64,000 nt of DNA from Phialocephala subalpina (GCA_900073065.1 FJOG01000015.1:484436-548435), one strand, 5' to 3'; counted from the first letter of the stretch, positions 48,230-60,444 are shown. The notes: a model not told the origin generated them from the letters alone. Numbers and translations are program-made.

Positions 48230-49474
48230 CTATGAAATTTCAGACTTTGCAGAAATGTACGTCTCACATTTGATATTCCTTCTCTCCCAATCCCAGACCG
48301 TAATCCAAGGCTTGATAAAAGCACTTCCCAACTCAATAACGCCTGTTCCATCCAAAGTCGTAGGGAAGAAAGCACTCATGCAAGAAATCCTTCCACTTTC
48401 GTCCTGCTCTATTGTATAATCATACGGAGTCAGAATAAATGACCTCCCGGCAAGAACAATTGTAACATTCGGCAAAGTAGGTCGTTTGGCGCAATCGACG
48501 AAAGAGAAGGAACCCCAGTGCTCAGATTCTATCAAAGCATTAAGGTGATTAGATAGACTTAGAGGAAGCCCAATGAATGGAAGCGTGGTCTGGAAGATAG
48601 CGAGAGTAGGCTGATCGAATTCATGGTGAATTGAAGATCCATCGCCGAGAGTCAAAGACTGCACGAGCGTCTTCCACGTTTCGGTATCCGCATGATCGAT
48701 GGTAAGGTCTGTAGTAGGGATCTCAACATACTCGTCCGGATTTCCGTCGAAGAAGGAGTCCTCGACTCGACCACCGATCACAAGCTGGCCAGGTCCATCC
48801 CTATGGCTTCGAGACAGGCGGAGCGAGAAGATGTTCTCGTCCAGAATACGTTGCTGAATAAGTGCTGCGACAGGAGACATGAAATTCCTTGATCCAGTGG
48901 CGTTGTAAGGACCGAGTGGGAGAAATGTATCGTGAATACGGTCACAGATCCAGCAATCTTCTGTATCGATGAAAGTTGCTTCCTCAAATAAAAGATTCTT
49001 GACCACAATTTCCGAAATTTCGAAGACATCTTGTGAAAGAGATCCGGAAGTTTTGATCTGGAAAGGGTTCGACGTGACGTTTGTACCATTTGGGATGTAA
49101 GTGAGAGATGCGGAGGAGTTGTAAGAATGGAGAGGTGGCGGCTTATTACGGCGAGGCCTGTTGATGGACGGGATGATGAGATCGGTACTATTGATGTCTA
49201 TGATTGCGTTGAAAATTTGAGGAGGAGCGCCAACCGTGATCCTCACAGTGAGGCACCAATTTAGAGTGTCCTGTTGCACCTCTTCAGCTGGGACACCATA
49301 CGATACGGCTTTTTCACTGGCCTCGAAGATTGGAATAGGTTGAATCTGTTCAGAGTATTTCGGACCGCCGTCCAGATTAGGTAAAAGTGGTGACTGCGAA
49401 GCAGGGTTTGGCACAATACTAGTACCGAACCTCGAAGTTTGGAGAGCATGAATGACTGGGAGTGACAACTTCAT
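48230..49474 (-). CDS. Aspartic-protease-fold protein with altered active site
   Basis: A single exon of 414 residues with the layout of a pepsin-like (A1) protease. The first lobe has the sheet LNWCLTVRITVGAPPQIFNA followed by AIIDINSTDLIIPSI where an active enzyme has DTGS. The Asp remains but Thr and Gly are replaced. The second lobe has LAIFQTTLPFIGLPLSLSNH where the second DTG/DSG should be; Gln stands in the place of the catalytic Asp. Other fold features are present (FSLRLSR, GQLVIGG, VIELGSAFIKPWITVWDWER). The loss of the second Asp implies no ordinary proteolysis. There is no strong signal peptide: the first residues (MKLSLPVIHALQT) are only weakly hydrophobic, so secretion is unsure. 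Several Asn-X-Ser/Thr sites suggest a secreted ancestor. A paralog acting as binder is an inference. Confidence 0.8.
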   Translation of the reverse strand: MKLSLPVIHALQTSRFGTSIVPNPASQSPLLPNLDGGPKYSEQIQPIPIFEASEKAVSYGVPAEEVQQDTLNWCLTVRITVGAPPQIFNAIIDINSTDLIIPSINRPRRNKPPPLHSYNSSASLTYIPNGTNVTSNPFQIKTSGSLSQDVFEISEIVVKNLLFEEATFIDTEDCWICDRIHDTFLPLGPYNATGSRNFMSPVAALIQQRILDENIFSLRLSRSHRDGPGQLVIGGRVEDSFFDGNPDEYVEIPTTDLTIDHADTETWKTLVQSLTLGDGSSIHHEFDQPTLAIFQTTLPFIGLPLSLSNHLNALIESEHWGSFSFVDCAKRPTLPNVTIVLAGRSFILTPYDYTIEQDESGRISCMSAFFPTTLDGTGVIELGSAFIKPWITVWDWERRNIKCETYISAKSEIS

Positions 49475-51366
49475 GGTGAAGAAACTCTAATCCAGATACC
49501 GGAGACAACGAACTTGGCGTGCACAAAAAGACGAAAACGTGATGATCATACCAGTAGAAATAGAGCACAGGTTCTGTTCACTTAAGCACTGTTGTTTTCA
49601 TCTTCGACTGACGCCTGGAGGTTGGGTTCTGGATAAAAGTGCTTCCGTGCTTGTCATGCAGTTGTGCCGCACCCGACCAATTCCTAAGGCAGACTGGTTT
49701 GCATGAAGCCCATAATCTAAAGAAGGGCAAGGCTCGAGCTCGGGCCAAAGATGGCAGAGGGCTTTCCGTGTTGCGAAGGAGGCAAAAATGCCTGAAGACT
49801 TATATGAATGAAGGATGAGGTGAGGTGAGTTGAGGCAAGCAGGTGAACTCGCTTGAAAAATCGATTTGGACCAAAGGCGTGCGTGCATCGCTAAGCTGGC
49901 AGATACTCGCTAGACTCACCCGTTTCTGGTCTCTGTGTATCAAGTTTAACTAAAAGTACTCTCCACATTTCAACCTCTTGTGCAAGACAACTCAAGCTCG
50001 CTCATTGTTCTACAATGAATTGGATGATTCTGAAAGCCGTGAGTTTCGGTTGTTCGTCAGCTGAGAACAAGAAAGAACAATGAAATGAGGTGAGTTGAAT
50101 CCTATGATTTGTAATCCATTTGCTATTCCCGCTGAGCTCAAGAAGTCAAGAAAGATATGAGAGCAAAAAGGATGTAAAGAGGACAAATCACAGGGACGCA
50201 TTTTAAAATCGGCAGCAACCTTCAGCCCTTTCTCGTTCCCGATGTCCTCCACCGGCTTACCCCGCCATGCCCCGCATACATTGAAAAGCACCCCACCTTC
50301 CCCATCCTCACCGCATGAAAATCGGCCCTTTCCTTCATCTCCCCTGTCGAGCTGGACAATGCAGAGCCAAGCAAATACTGAGTGGAAAGTACCCGCTCAT
50401 TTGTTTCGTTTCGGGTTCATCGTATTTATGTACTGTCATCTAATTGTGACCTCCTATTCCTTCCGAGAGAGATGACAAATCACATCCACCTTGATTCTCC
50501 CATCCAGTACTTTCGATGACTTGGGGATCGTGGTACATGATCGTGTGATGGAGCTCCACTTGGAAGAACCATGAATCTGCAGAGGAGGAAAAGTAGACAT
50601 ACTGGAAGGTGCACAATGGAAGGACAAAAAGGTGTTTTGAAAAATCCTCGATTCTTCCTCTCCTCCTAGTTCTATCTGTCTGTTGCTATCCCTATCCATC
50701 TGGTGCTCGCAGTCAGTCTGCCCATCTCTGCAAGGCATGCCACCCTATCTATCTACAATACTTTAAACATAGTTCCGCCTTGCCAATTACCCTCTGCTTT
50801 CCCATACTCCAAGGTCTGCCGCCCACCAAAGCACAACATAGCCACCCTGTCCACGTCCAGGAGAACATCCATCCGCCCATCTCATCTCTCAGCAACAAAA
50901 ACAAAAGAAAAGCACTGCTGCATCTCGAGAGAGAGAGAGAAACGGACTTCATAAAAGCTCGCAAACGTAGATGCTAAGCGCTAACGCTAACGAAAGAAGT
51001 AGAAGTAGAAGTTTCAAAGAACCAAAGCGACCGTGCCTTGCCCGCCTGAGGGTACTGAGTTTGACTTCCCCTTTCATTTGATTCCAGTTTCCCATTTCGC
51101 GCCTCAACACCGATTTGAAAAAAGCAACATACAAGCAGAGAAAAGAACGCCAGAAACACCTGTGCTGTAAAGATCCGTGCCCATCCGCCCGTCAATGCTG
51201 AATTTCTTTCTGTATTTTGTCCTGTTGTTGAAAAGTGCTCGTTCGCTGTTCCTCCATCCGACTCAACCTCAAGCGTGGAACTCGTTTGGCCCCGATAGAC
51301 TGGTTTCTGTTGATCTTGCGTTGAGAAACTGTTCGTAGCCATAAATCCGCGCTCGATCGACTATTG
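49475..51366. other. Intergenic, no gene recognised
   Basis: Upstream of the pseudo-aspartic protease and 3' of the HAL4-like kinase. A minus-strand frame of 122 codons (51342-50974) with one hydrophobic helix starts only 25 bp after the kinase stop and is more likely part of its 3' UTR. A ga dinucleotide run is at 50927-50941. Confidence 0.45.
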
Positions 51367-53440
51367 TCAGAGACCTTCCTCGCCGGCTTTGCAGAGTTTT
51401 ATTTCTCTGCCCCATTCTGACTTGAGGACTTGGGAGGCGGTGATACGGCGACTAGGATTGGGATCGAGGATACTGTAGATCACGTTGCGACAGCGAGCCT
51501 GAGAATTTTGTTAGCTGTGGTTTGAATCTCTGAAAGGAAGTAGCTTACCCGATGGAGAGACTCGATAGGAGCATATCCTTCCTCGTCTCGTCGGCCTTCA
51601 AGATATCGCTCGTAGAACTCATCTTCCTCTTTCTTGGCCACACGCCAGAGATGACGCCCGGTTCGCATGGCCATGTAGATGACACCAGTAGCCCAGACAT
51701 CAACAGCTCGAGCGTCGAATTCCTTGTCGATGTACTCTTCAGGTGCGATGTAAGGAGCTGAACCGCAGAGACCAGTGACCATGTGCGCATCCTGCTCCCA
51801 AGCCATACGGAAACACTCGCCATTACCAAAGTCGGTGATTTTGAGTGAACCACGGGTCGTGAGGAGCAGATTCTCGGGCTTCAAATCTCGGTGTGCAACT
51901 CCCATCTCGTGCATGTATTCCACACCCCGCATCATCTGTTTGAAGTAACAGTCTGCTTCGGCGACTTCGAGCTTGCCTGCCGCAAGGACCAAGGTGTACA
52001 GATCACCACCAGCACAGAATTCCATGACTTCACAGTAGTCCCCTTTTGAGTCTTGTAAAAGGTCGAGAGTATGAATGACGTTCGGGTGTCGTAACGAAGA
52101 GGAAATGCAGAATTCCGACGTANNNNNNNNNNNNNNNNNNNNNNNNNNNNNNNNNNNNNNNNNNNNNNNNNNNNNNNNNNNNNNNNNNNNNNNNNNNNNN
52201 NNNNNNNNNNNNNNNNNNNNNNNNNNNNNNNNNNNNNNNNNNNNNNNNNNNNNNNNNNNNNNNNNNNNNNNNNNNNNNNNNNNNNNNNNNNNNNNNNNNN
52301 NNNNNNNNNNNNNNNNNNNNNNNNNNNNNNNNNNNNNNNNNNNNNNNNNNNNNNNNNNNNNNNNNNNNNNNNNNNNNNNNNNNNNNNNNNNNNNNNNNNN
52401 NNNNNNNNNNNNNNNNNNNNNNNNNNNNNNNNNNNNNNNNNNNNNNNNNNNNNNNNNNNNNNNNNNNNNNNNNNNNNNNNNNNNNNNNNNNNNNNNNNNN
52501 NNNNNNNNNNNNNNNNNNNNNNNNNNNNNNNNNNNNNNNNNNNNNNNNNNNNNNNNNNNNNNNNNNNNNNNNNNNNNNNNNNNNNNNNNNNNNNNCGAAA
52601 TTCCTTCACAGCGTACAGCTGCTCGCCAGTGCCGTTCTCTGTCCGCTTGTGTGATATCCTCACGATTCCGAAGGCACCTCGTCCAACAATCTCTTGACAC
52701 TTCCCATATTTCTCTACCAAGGTAGCTGTGGCATTGGGACCACCCTTCTTGTCGGAAGCCAAGCTGTCTCGTTCGCTCTTCAACTGATCGACCCAACTGG
52801 ACATCAACGACAATTGCTGTTCGCCCTCGTGTGCATGATCTGAGTTCTTTGCCTTGCCACTGATGACATTCCTAAACATGTCCGACAGCTTCTCCTGCCT
52901 CTTAGCGCTCTTGAGATGGTGCTCATGGCCGCCTTGAATGTCGGGGTTGAGGATGAATCGCTGGTGGATAGCGACCTGCGCTGCACTCTTCTTATCTTTT
53001 GCAGGCGTCGTAGTGGTTTTTTCGACTTTCTCCGCCTTTGCGGTTGCTTTGTCTGTGGAGGAGGGTTTTCGTGCGGGAGGACTGGGTCTTCGTGCTGCTG
53101 GTTCTTGCTTGAGCGGAGCTTGGCTATTTGTAGTCGATTGTGAATTCAGATTGTTTTCCGATCTCATAGCATCTTTCGTAGAGAACATTCGAGTGAGTCG
53201 CTTTGTCATCGAGGGTTTCTCTGCTGGAGGTGGTGATACAAGGGTCGATCTCTGTGGCTCAGAAGGTGGCGCAGCGTGTCCATTACCATTGAGACTCTCG
53301 GTGCTTGGGACTGCGATTCCATTCTGCTTGACTGTATATGATTCCGGGGATCCGACAGCAGATGACGCCTGTGAGGGTGCTGGTGAAGGTTGAGGACGCT
53401 CGGCCACCAGGGAGTCTCTGGGAGCGCTGACCATCGCCAT
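51367..53440 (-). CDS. HAL4/SAT4-type serine/threonine protein kinase, with an assembly gap
   Basis: Kinases of this fungal family stabilise plasma-membrane transporters and control potassium uptake and salt tolerance. Exon 1 runs 53440-51549 and exon 2 51498-51367, with a 50-nt intron (GTAAGC to CTCAG). The N-terminal 270 or so residues are Ser/Pro/Lys-rich. The kinase domain follows: [19 protein letters not shown] with the catalytic lysine, then 473 N (52123-52595), then [49 protein letters not shown] and [20 protein letters not shown]. The last exon finishes the domain ([20 protein letters not shown]). DFGNGE and PYIAPEEY are typical of this group. The start was set at 53440 because the frame upstream of it has no ATG. 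The gap removes a small part of the N-lobe. Confidence 0.93.
52123..52595. other. Run of 473 N (assembly gap)
   Basis: Unknown bases inside the kinase N-lobe. The codons on both sides (KEF and TSEF) are not in frame across 473 bases, so the length is an estimate or the gap contains an intron. Confidence 0.99.
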
Positions 53441-56400
53441 GATTTTTGAGGTGTGAGGTGCTGCGCTCGGCACAGAAGAGGTATGAAAGGTCGCCTTAAC
53501 GGCAGTGCGGGCAGGGCCCGATCTCTGGACAATTTTGCGATTACAAAATGGAGATGCGATGGTGAATTGATCGCTCGCAGTGCAGTAGGAGTTTGTGTTG
53601 TCGGGAGGAACAATGGCGGTTGTGTGAAGAATTTTGACTCTGAATTGAGTAGGCACAGCTTAGGTGATGCGCCTACACTCCGAGGCGAGAAACGTTGCCC
53701 TGGCGCAGTTGCCCTCAGTTGGTGCCGCCGAAATCGAAATGGGCGAGGGATTTATGGCGGATGGCAGAGTCAAAGAGCAGCAAACGGGACTGGCTTGGTT
53801 GGTGCGGAGGAAAGACCAGATGCAAATCAGGGCGGTAGGCTGTAGGCTGTATTAAGTGTGATGCGTGCAGCTGCAGAGGGATATGTCTGTAAGCTTTAGA
53901 AATCTGTAATTCAGCAAGTGAGAGGTGAGTGAGATCACAGCGTGGTTAAAAAGTGGACGTTTGATATCATTCACTCCCAAAACTTGTCTGCCGTGCCATG
54001 ATGCCTGTTATACATCTGCAAAGGGTGCTGCCATGATGACTACAAAGTCCTCAACCCGTGCAATCATCGTCGAGCTCGAAGAGTTCTCTCCGTCGGTGAT
54101 CCTATGGAATTTCCGAGCGACCGCAGTAGCCATTTGTCTTCCACACCTCCATCATCATATCATTTGCAAATCGCTCGTGATATCCAGTCAGCCGATTGTC
54201 CGTCAGCTCAGGCAGAACAAGAATGTCTTTGGTGATTCGTAAGATGGGGCGCAGACGTTGCAGTCAAAGTTTACAGTATGGTCTTGTCAGGGGCAATTGC
54301 TCTTTCGGCAGCTTTTGATATCATACATAGCTTGGCAGCATTCCTGTACTGTACTTGACTCGTATCTCGACGTTGCTTGGCATCAACCTCACATCTCGCA
54401 CAAGTTCACAACAGGATGCCGCGCAACGACTAACTTGTCCAAGGCTGTTCCGACTGGTCCTTTGCGGCCTTTTACACCGAATGAGATGCCTTTATGCACG
54501 CTTTAAGCAGCCATTTGGAAGAGCAGGATCAACAAAGCTGCTTGGCGATGCAGAACACGGGCTCACCGTCAAAGTACCTCCACCGTCGTGCTCCCAGCAA
54601 GAAGACCCTGAAAACCTGTATACGGTACATGTGTAACAATTGATATCAGCCATCTACGCTACGAATTATGCCGATTTGCGGGAGAGCTCCTATCTGCATA
54701 TGTTTCTCCCTATCAAATATCAAACCCATAAGTTATTGTCCACAAATACCTCACGTATACCTCACACGACGTCACCGCCTCGTTGACCTGCATCAGATCC
54801 CGAAGATCGCCGCTGTCACTTTCACGCTTTCACGCTTTCCTTCGGCCAGCTTACCGATACCCAGCATCTGAATCGAACTAGAAACATGCCGAAAAAGAAT
54901 GTAACTATTCGGAACTTGACCTCTGGAAATACAAATACGATGCAAATACGAAATAATCAGCTTGTCAAAATTTCCGAGCAGACCATCTTCCACTAAGGTT
55001 ACCTCCTCCAGGCCAATCTAGACCTCGTTCCCCGATGTATCTGGTACCTCACCGGCCGCTGCCAACGCACAACGCACCATGCCTCACAGACAGAAGTACA
55101 ATTCTCTGCAGAAAACACCACACAAGCTGCAGAAACAACCACACAAGGGTCCGACGATCGTACATTCAGGTCTGAAATCTTGCATCCGTTATTGGCCGGC
55201 TCAATGTCAGTCCGGGGAGGGGAAGGAGAACCGCGGCATGGCGGGCATGGCGGGCAGGCATACGACCATGGCCAGAAGGAGGGGTAGATACCCGTCGTTA
55301 CCGTCTACCTGGAAAAGCCCGATGCCTCGTTTTGCATCTGAACCGATGCTTATCGCACCATTGGAAATCTGCTCGTCAATAACAAAAAAGCAAACACACG
55401 CCGCCCGAGAACACCATACTGTCCAGACCGAGATTCCGCAGATATGTTTTCTAGCAGCCATGAGAATTTTCCCGCGTTACGCGCTTGCGATTCGAGAACC
55501 AGCACGAAAACAGTGTGTGGGTTTATAAGCAAAGTCACGATGCACAGCAGACGAACGGAGAGAGAAGCTTTAGGCTTTCGGATACAGCATCTAAATCTGG
55601 AAGGAGACGGCACAGAGAAAAGCTTGTTTGCAGTTTCGGTTCGAGGTCAGCCTTCTCCCGACACCAGTGCCGAGTGGGTGGAATTCTTTCCCAAATGGCG
55701 AGATCCGGAAGTTCTTTGGAGCTGTCGTATGACCCGAGGCTGCCGTGCAACTCTGGATGGCGCTGGCAACGACCAATGCCCGTGAGACATTGGGGAAGCA
55801 TACGAGGTCACTGTAGTCACGTGCGACTGTTTAACGCTCACTTCGTTGGAGGTCTGCGATGCTGTCTTACTTTGTGCTTTATTTGCTGTTCCTTGACCTC
55901 TCCTCTCAGCCTCGCAGTCGAGAACCGAGAGGCATAGTCGATACGTTTTGATTGTTTTCCGATCTTTCTGTTGGGGAAGGAGCTCGATGTTTTTACCTCA
56001 TGCCTTGCCCTAGAACTGCAGGTCAGCTTGAGCAGTCCTACAAGCACGAAGGAACAGCGAGCATTGTCTAAATGTGGATAAATATCGTGGTAAAGTCGTC
56101 GAGCTTCATGTCATGTTGCCTTCTCCACCTCCCCTTAATTGGCGAGGAAGAAGTATATTCACACAAATGGCACATTTGGAGCGTCATCAATAATATTTGC
56201 TCTACTTTCTGGCTAAAATTGGTACCTTGGAGATAGATTTGCATTTCAAGAAACGGATGGCACAACTATGCTTGAAGCTCTCACTTCCAGATTCATTCCA
56301 CGTCGCAGTTTTGAATGTCTGCAGTGTTTCACCCCAGAGACGACCAATATTATCCACGAACCTTATAGCCCTTACCGTGTGCCTTTCTATCATTAGCTTT

Positions 56401-58152
56401 TTAAAGACAAAAAGAATTTGCTATCTTACAACAACGCTAATCCTAAGATATGGATTTGTCACTTCATTTTCATATCGCCTCAGCTGCCTCGACGGCTTGA
56501 GTAAGAAGGGAGATTGCCACCTTGGTTTCTTCTTCGTCCTATCTCGTCCTATCAAGTAGTGACAGTCAGCATTCACAGTGTCTCCGATCAACTATAATGT
56601 TCCAACCAGAACTTACACCAGGCACAGACCACCTCTCCTCCATTTTCAATTTTTCCGCCGCTTCCTAGCGAAATTGTTGATACCATTGCGCTTCAAGTAG
56701 ACCCTCATCATACGTCTTCTTAGCCTTCTTGTCTCTCAAACAGACTTCGCAGGAGTCAGGATAAGTGGAGTAGTCCTTGCCGGTGGAGCGGTCTCTTTTT
56801 GAATTCGAATCGCTGCCCACAGTGTCTCCCTTTCACTCTGAAGTAGATCCTGTACCTGCACATGTTTCAAGAGCTGATTCTGGTGTTGAATAGTGTACAA
56901 ATTCTGTTGCTATCGAAAGTCTTTTTAGATAGTCAAGTAAGAAAGTGGGAAGAGGGAAAGCAGTGGCAAAAAACCTTTAACATCGTCTCTGTGCTTTTCG
57001 AAGATGTTTCCAATTATGAGATGGTATGTAAAGCCTCTATCAATCTCACAGCTTCCACCAGCTCTACGCCTGATTGAAGTGGCGTCTAAGTTGTTTCAAA
57101 ACTTGAGGACCCTGTATGAACCGAGGGGATGCTTGCTTGGATTGGTGCATCACTCATCGGAAACGATGTAGCCTTACTCTCGAGGCAACGCACGTGAAGG
57201 CTCATCTGTCACAAGTCAGTCTTCATGATGAGGGAGAGAAGCTACAGGTCCAAGTGCAGTAGTGGCATTGGCGTTCCTGAGGCTTTGTTTCGTTGCACTT
57301 CTTCAAATTAAGGCGTTGCATTGTCTTTACGATCCATACTGAAACCGCAAAACTAGGTCAGGGGCGGTTATCAACTTGTCTTTGATATTTTCAGTCTCAC
57401 AAATTGAATATTGAACTCGTGATGGAGCCAAGACGAGGCTATCTCGATTTCATGACAGCTCACTGTGCAATGTCATTGGACGAAGATGCTGTATTGTAAC
57501 ATTCTTTGTACTACCGCCCGCATCTTTTCCTCGCTTGGTCGCTTAGTTTTTGAGTGATTGGCTCGAATCTGAGTCTTTCAACCCAATGCGTTGTTGAGTC
57601 TGCCTGATGGCTTGAAGGAATGTCAAGCACTGGCCTCGCTTCTGCGTCGATCTTCTTCGCCTCGTAGACTAGGCAAGCACGGCCAAAAACGCCCTGCCTG
57701 CCCTGTGCCTTGTTCTCGAAACTAAATATCGCTGGGTGCCGGACAATTGGAAACATCGTTCAGCCTGTCCTGCTTCGATAACAACAACTTCGAATATCAT
57801 TTTCCCGCTTCTGTTGCTCAATATTACGCACGTTTCGCATCAATTTTCACTCTTATTACGGGTGTGAAAGAATGCAGGGGTGAGTGAATCGAATTGTTCC
57901 GTGCCATTACGCTTACACGTGGAAGCTCTTGCTCCGAGGCACCTGATACCTCGACTCAAATGAACAACACCAATGATATAGCGGTTGAGTATGTTGCTTC
58001 GCGGTCATGGAAATTTGTCCCTGGATCTCTCCTCCCGTTTGGCTTTCTTGCCTAGCCATCGGCTTCTGGTCTTAGCCAAGGATGTCGACTTCGAAGGTCG
58101 ACGGGTATGACAGACTTGGATCAAAACAGGCGAAGGTCATCACAGAGTACCA
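53441..58152. other. Long intergenic region, no gene recognised
   Basis: About 4.7 kb. Open frames at 55079-55528 and 55485-55937 (plus) show no domain. The minus strand at about 56850-56640 has a coding-like phrase (CEVCLRDKKAKKTYDEGLLE), interrupted by stops, which may be a gene remnant of unknown family. The rest is unremarkable, becoming AT-rich near 56150-56500. Confidence 0.4.
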
Positions 58153-58242
58153 ATGCCTTCTTTGGCAGGACCATTCTCTCAGCAGCTGTCCCAGCAAATA
58201 ATGCGAACATCAAATGGAGCCGGACCCATATGGTTTTCTTGT

Positions 58243-58960
58243 CTGGATGCCAACAATACTCTACAGACTACTAAGAGACCATCCCAAGATCTGAGGAGAC
58301 ATCTAAGAGACTGGCAACTACTTGGATATGGAACTTTTTCTCATAAACATGTCCAACTTGGTTTTGATATTTATATCACACCGGATAATAAAACCTTAGC
58401 GGGATATAATTCCCGCCTGGATATCGGCAGTACTCTACAGACTACCAGAATGCCATCCAGGATCTGCAAAACGCACTTAAGAGAACTGGCAATTACGTGG
58501 ATATAAAGCTCTTTCTCATAAACATGCCCAACTTGGCTTTTTTATTTATATTACACCGGATAATAAACCTTTAGCGGGACATGATTCCCGCCTGGATACC
58601 AACAATACTCTACAGACTACCAAGAGGCCATCCAAGATCTGAGGAGGCATCTAAGAGACTGGCAACTACCTGGATATGGAACTTTTTCTCATAAACATGT
58701 CCAGCCTGGTTTTGATATTTATATCACACCAGATAATAAACCTTAGCGGGATATAATTCCCGCCTGGGTACCAACAATACTCTGCAGATTACTAGGAGGC
58801 CATCCAGGATCTGTAGGGGGCATTTGAGAGACCTGGCAGATTTGCCTGGTATGTGAAGCTCTTTCTTATAAAAATATCCGGCTTGGCTTTTTTATTTATA
58901 TCATACCGGATGATAAACCCTCGGAGGGATATGATAAACCCTTTGGAGGGATATGATTCT
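58243..58960 (+). repeat. Tandem array of four units of about 175 bp
   Basis: Anchors of the form ctggatrcc occur at 58243, 58417, 58592, 58764 and 58954, giving units of 174, 175, 172 and 190 bp. Shared phrases are aacaatactctacagactac, gagactggcaactac, ctttttctcataaacatgtc and tttatatcacaccggataat. Each unit holds the hairpin-forming palindrome gcgggatataattcccgc or a variant of it. The last unit contains an extra local duplication of about 23 bp (gatataaaccc-like with ggagggatatgat). Units differ by scattered changes, so the array is not a recent exact copy. Stop codons break every frame over its length. It lies just upstream of the C2H2 gene. Confidence 0.9.
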
Positions 58961-59143
58961 CGCCTGGATGCTTCCGGAGCCTTGGATTATCTCTCTTCTT
59001 CTAGCTGAACAGTACTCCACGGATCTAATCAGGGCTGACGAGCCTGCTTGTTTAGGGTACCAACTTGGTATCGTCCACAGCTGCCACCATGTAAGTAATA
59101 ACTCTCCCCAGATTTGCCTAATCATGGCGTTTAACAACTCAAG

Positions 59144-60112
59144 CCCAATGTGCATTTGAATCACCGACATTTGACTGGCAAGCCAATGCAAGCCATTTTG
59201 ATCCTGTTCTTGGTGAGCCAAATTGCCTTACGCAGGAGCCTCATGCTAAGCTGGTAGGCTTTTCTTGGTTTCAGGACTCCGAGGTCGCATGTGCTCCTGG
59301 CCCTCTGACGTTCGAACCTGTCTTGGAGCGGTACGGTGGCACTGTTTCATATTGGCCATATCCTCCTCCTACGGCTGGTATCTGGCAATACAAGTGCAAG
59401 GATATAGGCTGACAAACATTCCTAGTGCGACTGGCGATCAGCCATATACTTCATTGCCAAAGGCTGATGCTGCGGACCCGAAGCATGATAGATACGGTGA
59501 AGGTCAGCAATGTAGCTACTCAAAATGTCCAGATAGCGGCCGAGTGTTCAAGCAAAGTTCCGCATTTATGTACGTACATAGTCCCCCACAACACTGCCTA
59601 TCTCTGACCTTCACATCAGAAAGCACATGGACAAACATCTTCGACCGTACAAATGTACAGTTCAAACCTGCAAGGTGAACAGCTTTGCCACACCCGGAGA
59701 TCTCAAACGGCATGAGCGAGAAGTCCATGCCGCACCAACCTACATTTGTCCCATCACCTCTTGCAAGAGACACCGAAGAGGATTCAGCCGCAAAGACAAT
59801 CTAGTCCAGCACATAAGACGCACTCACGACCAAGGTGGTGAGGCCATGAATACCCCATCGCCATCTCCGCCGGCTCTCAGCTTCGCCACCACCTTCGGCA
59901 CTGGCGGGATGGCCACAAATCAAGATAATGGGACAAGCAGCGTCAGCATCAACGAGAATTCGGCAAGTCAAGTGGAAGTATCGACATCGATCCCTTCGAA
60001 CAAGACTTCCTTGACGTCGAAGTTGCAAGAACTTGAAATGGAGAAAGAGAAAGCTATAGCGAAGTTCGATGGAGATATTGATGCGCTGAAGCGGGTGCTG
60101 TCTTTTATGTGA
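59144..60112 (+). CDS. Three-finger C2H2 zinc-finger protein, 5' end unresolved
   Basis: The last exon (59620-60112) is joined by a 50-nt intron (59570-59619) to an upstream exon. Finger 1 is CSYSKCPDSGRVFKQSSAFI followed by KHMDKH across the junction; finger 2 is CTVQTCKVNSFATPGDLKRH with EREVH; finger 3 is CPITSCKRHRRGFSRKDNLV with QHIRRTH. A Ser/Thr-rich linker and a C-terminal coiled coil (SKLQELEMEKEKAIAKFDGD) follow. Upstream, the frame reading CAFESPTFDWQANASHFDPV from about 59144 through PLTFEPVLERYGGTVSYWPY looks coding but needs a very short intron (about 32 nt, near 59395-59426) to meet the finger exon, and an intron at 59091-59143 leads to an exon without a clear ATG. DNA binding and transcription control are expected from the fingers; targets unknown. 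Confidence 0.75.
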
Positions 60113-60444
60113 CTTCTCCTTGCTTTCGTTGGGACATTGGTTGCTCAAAATTTCTCTGGTTTTGTTAGACATTTGTTGGATATTCATCTTGACGTTCGTT
60201 CCTACACTCTGGGTTATCCTAGTCCGTACATCGTGTTTCATACTCTCTGAAATCTTGCTGGACATTGAGGTTGGCGTTCGCGCCTCTTGTTCTGGATGAA
60301 CAGGGTTGGGACATTAGCGGTTCCAAAATTTCTCTGCTTTTGCTGGACATCGAGACTGGCGTTCGTACCTACCATTCTCGTCTCATAGCTCGGACTTTGA
60401 CCATCTCCCAAACTCCGTTAGACGTTGGAATCGGCGTCCATTTT
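60113..60444. repeat. Degenerate direct repeat between convergent genes
   Basis: Phrases such as gggacatt, caaaatttctctg and gacattgaggttggcgttcg recur at about 60131, 60308 and 60466 with a spacing of roughly 160 to 177 bp. The copies are diverged and noncoding. They lie between the C2H2 gene and the convergent ethanolamine kinase gene, and the third copy touches the kinase stop. Confidence 0.6.

Noticed and set aside
50974..51342. 122-codon minus-strand frame with one hydrophobic helix
   Set aside because: It starts 25 bp after the stop of the HAL4-like kinase on the same strand, so there is no room for a promoter. Most likely 3' UTR.
51932..53656. Kinase start at 53656
   Set aside because: The codon there is GTG. 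The first in-frame ATG is at 53440.
58153..58506. 117-codon frame across the first two repeat units as a repeat protein
   Set aside because: Later units have lengths not divisible by three and carry stops, so the frame is not kept across the array.
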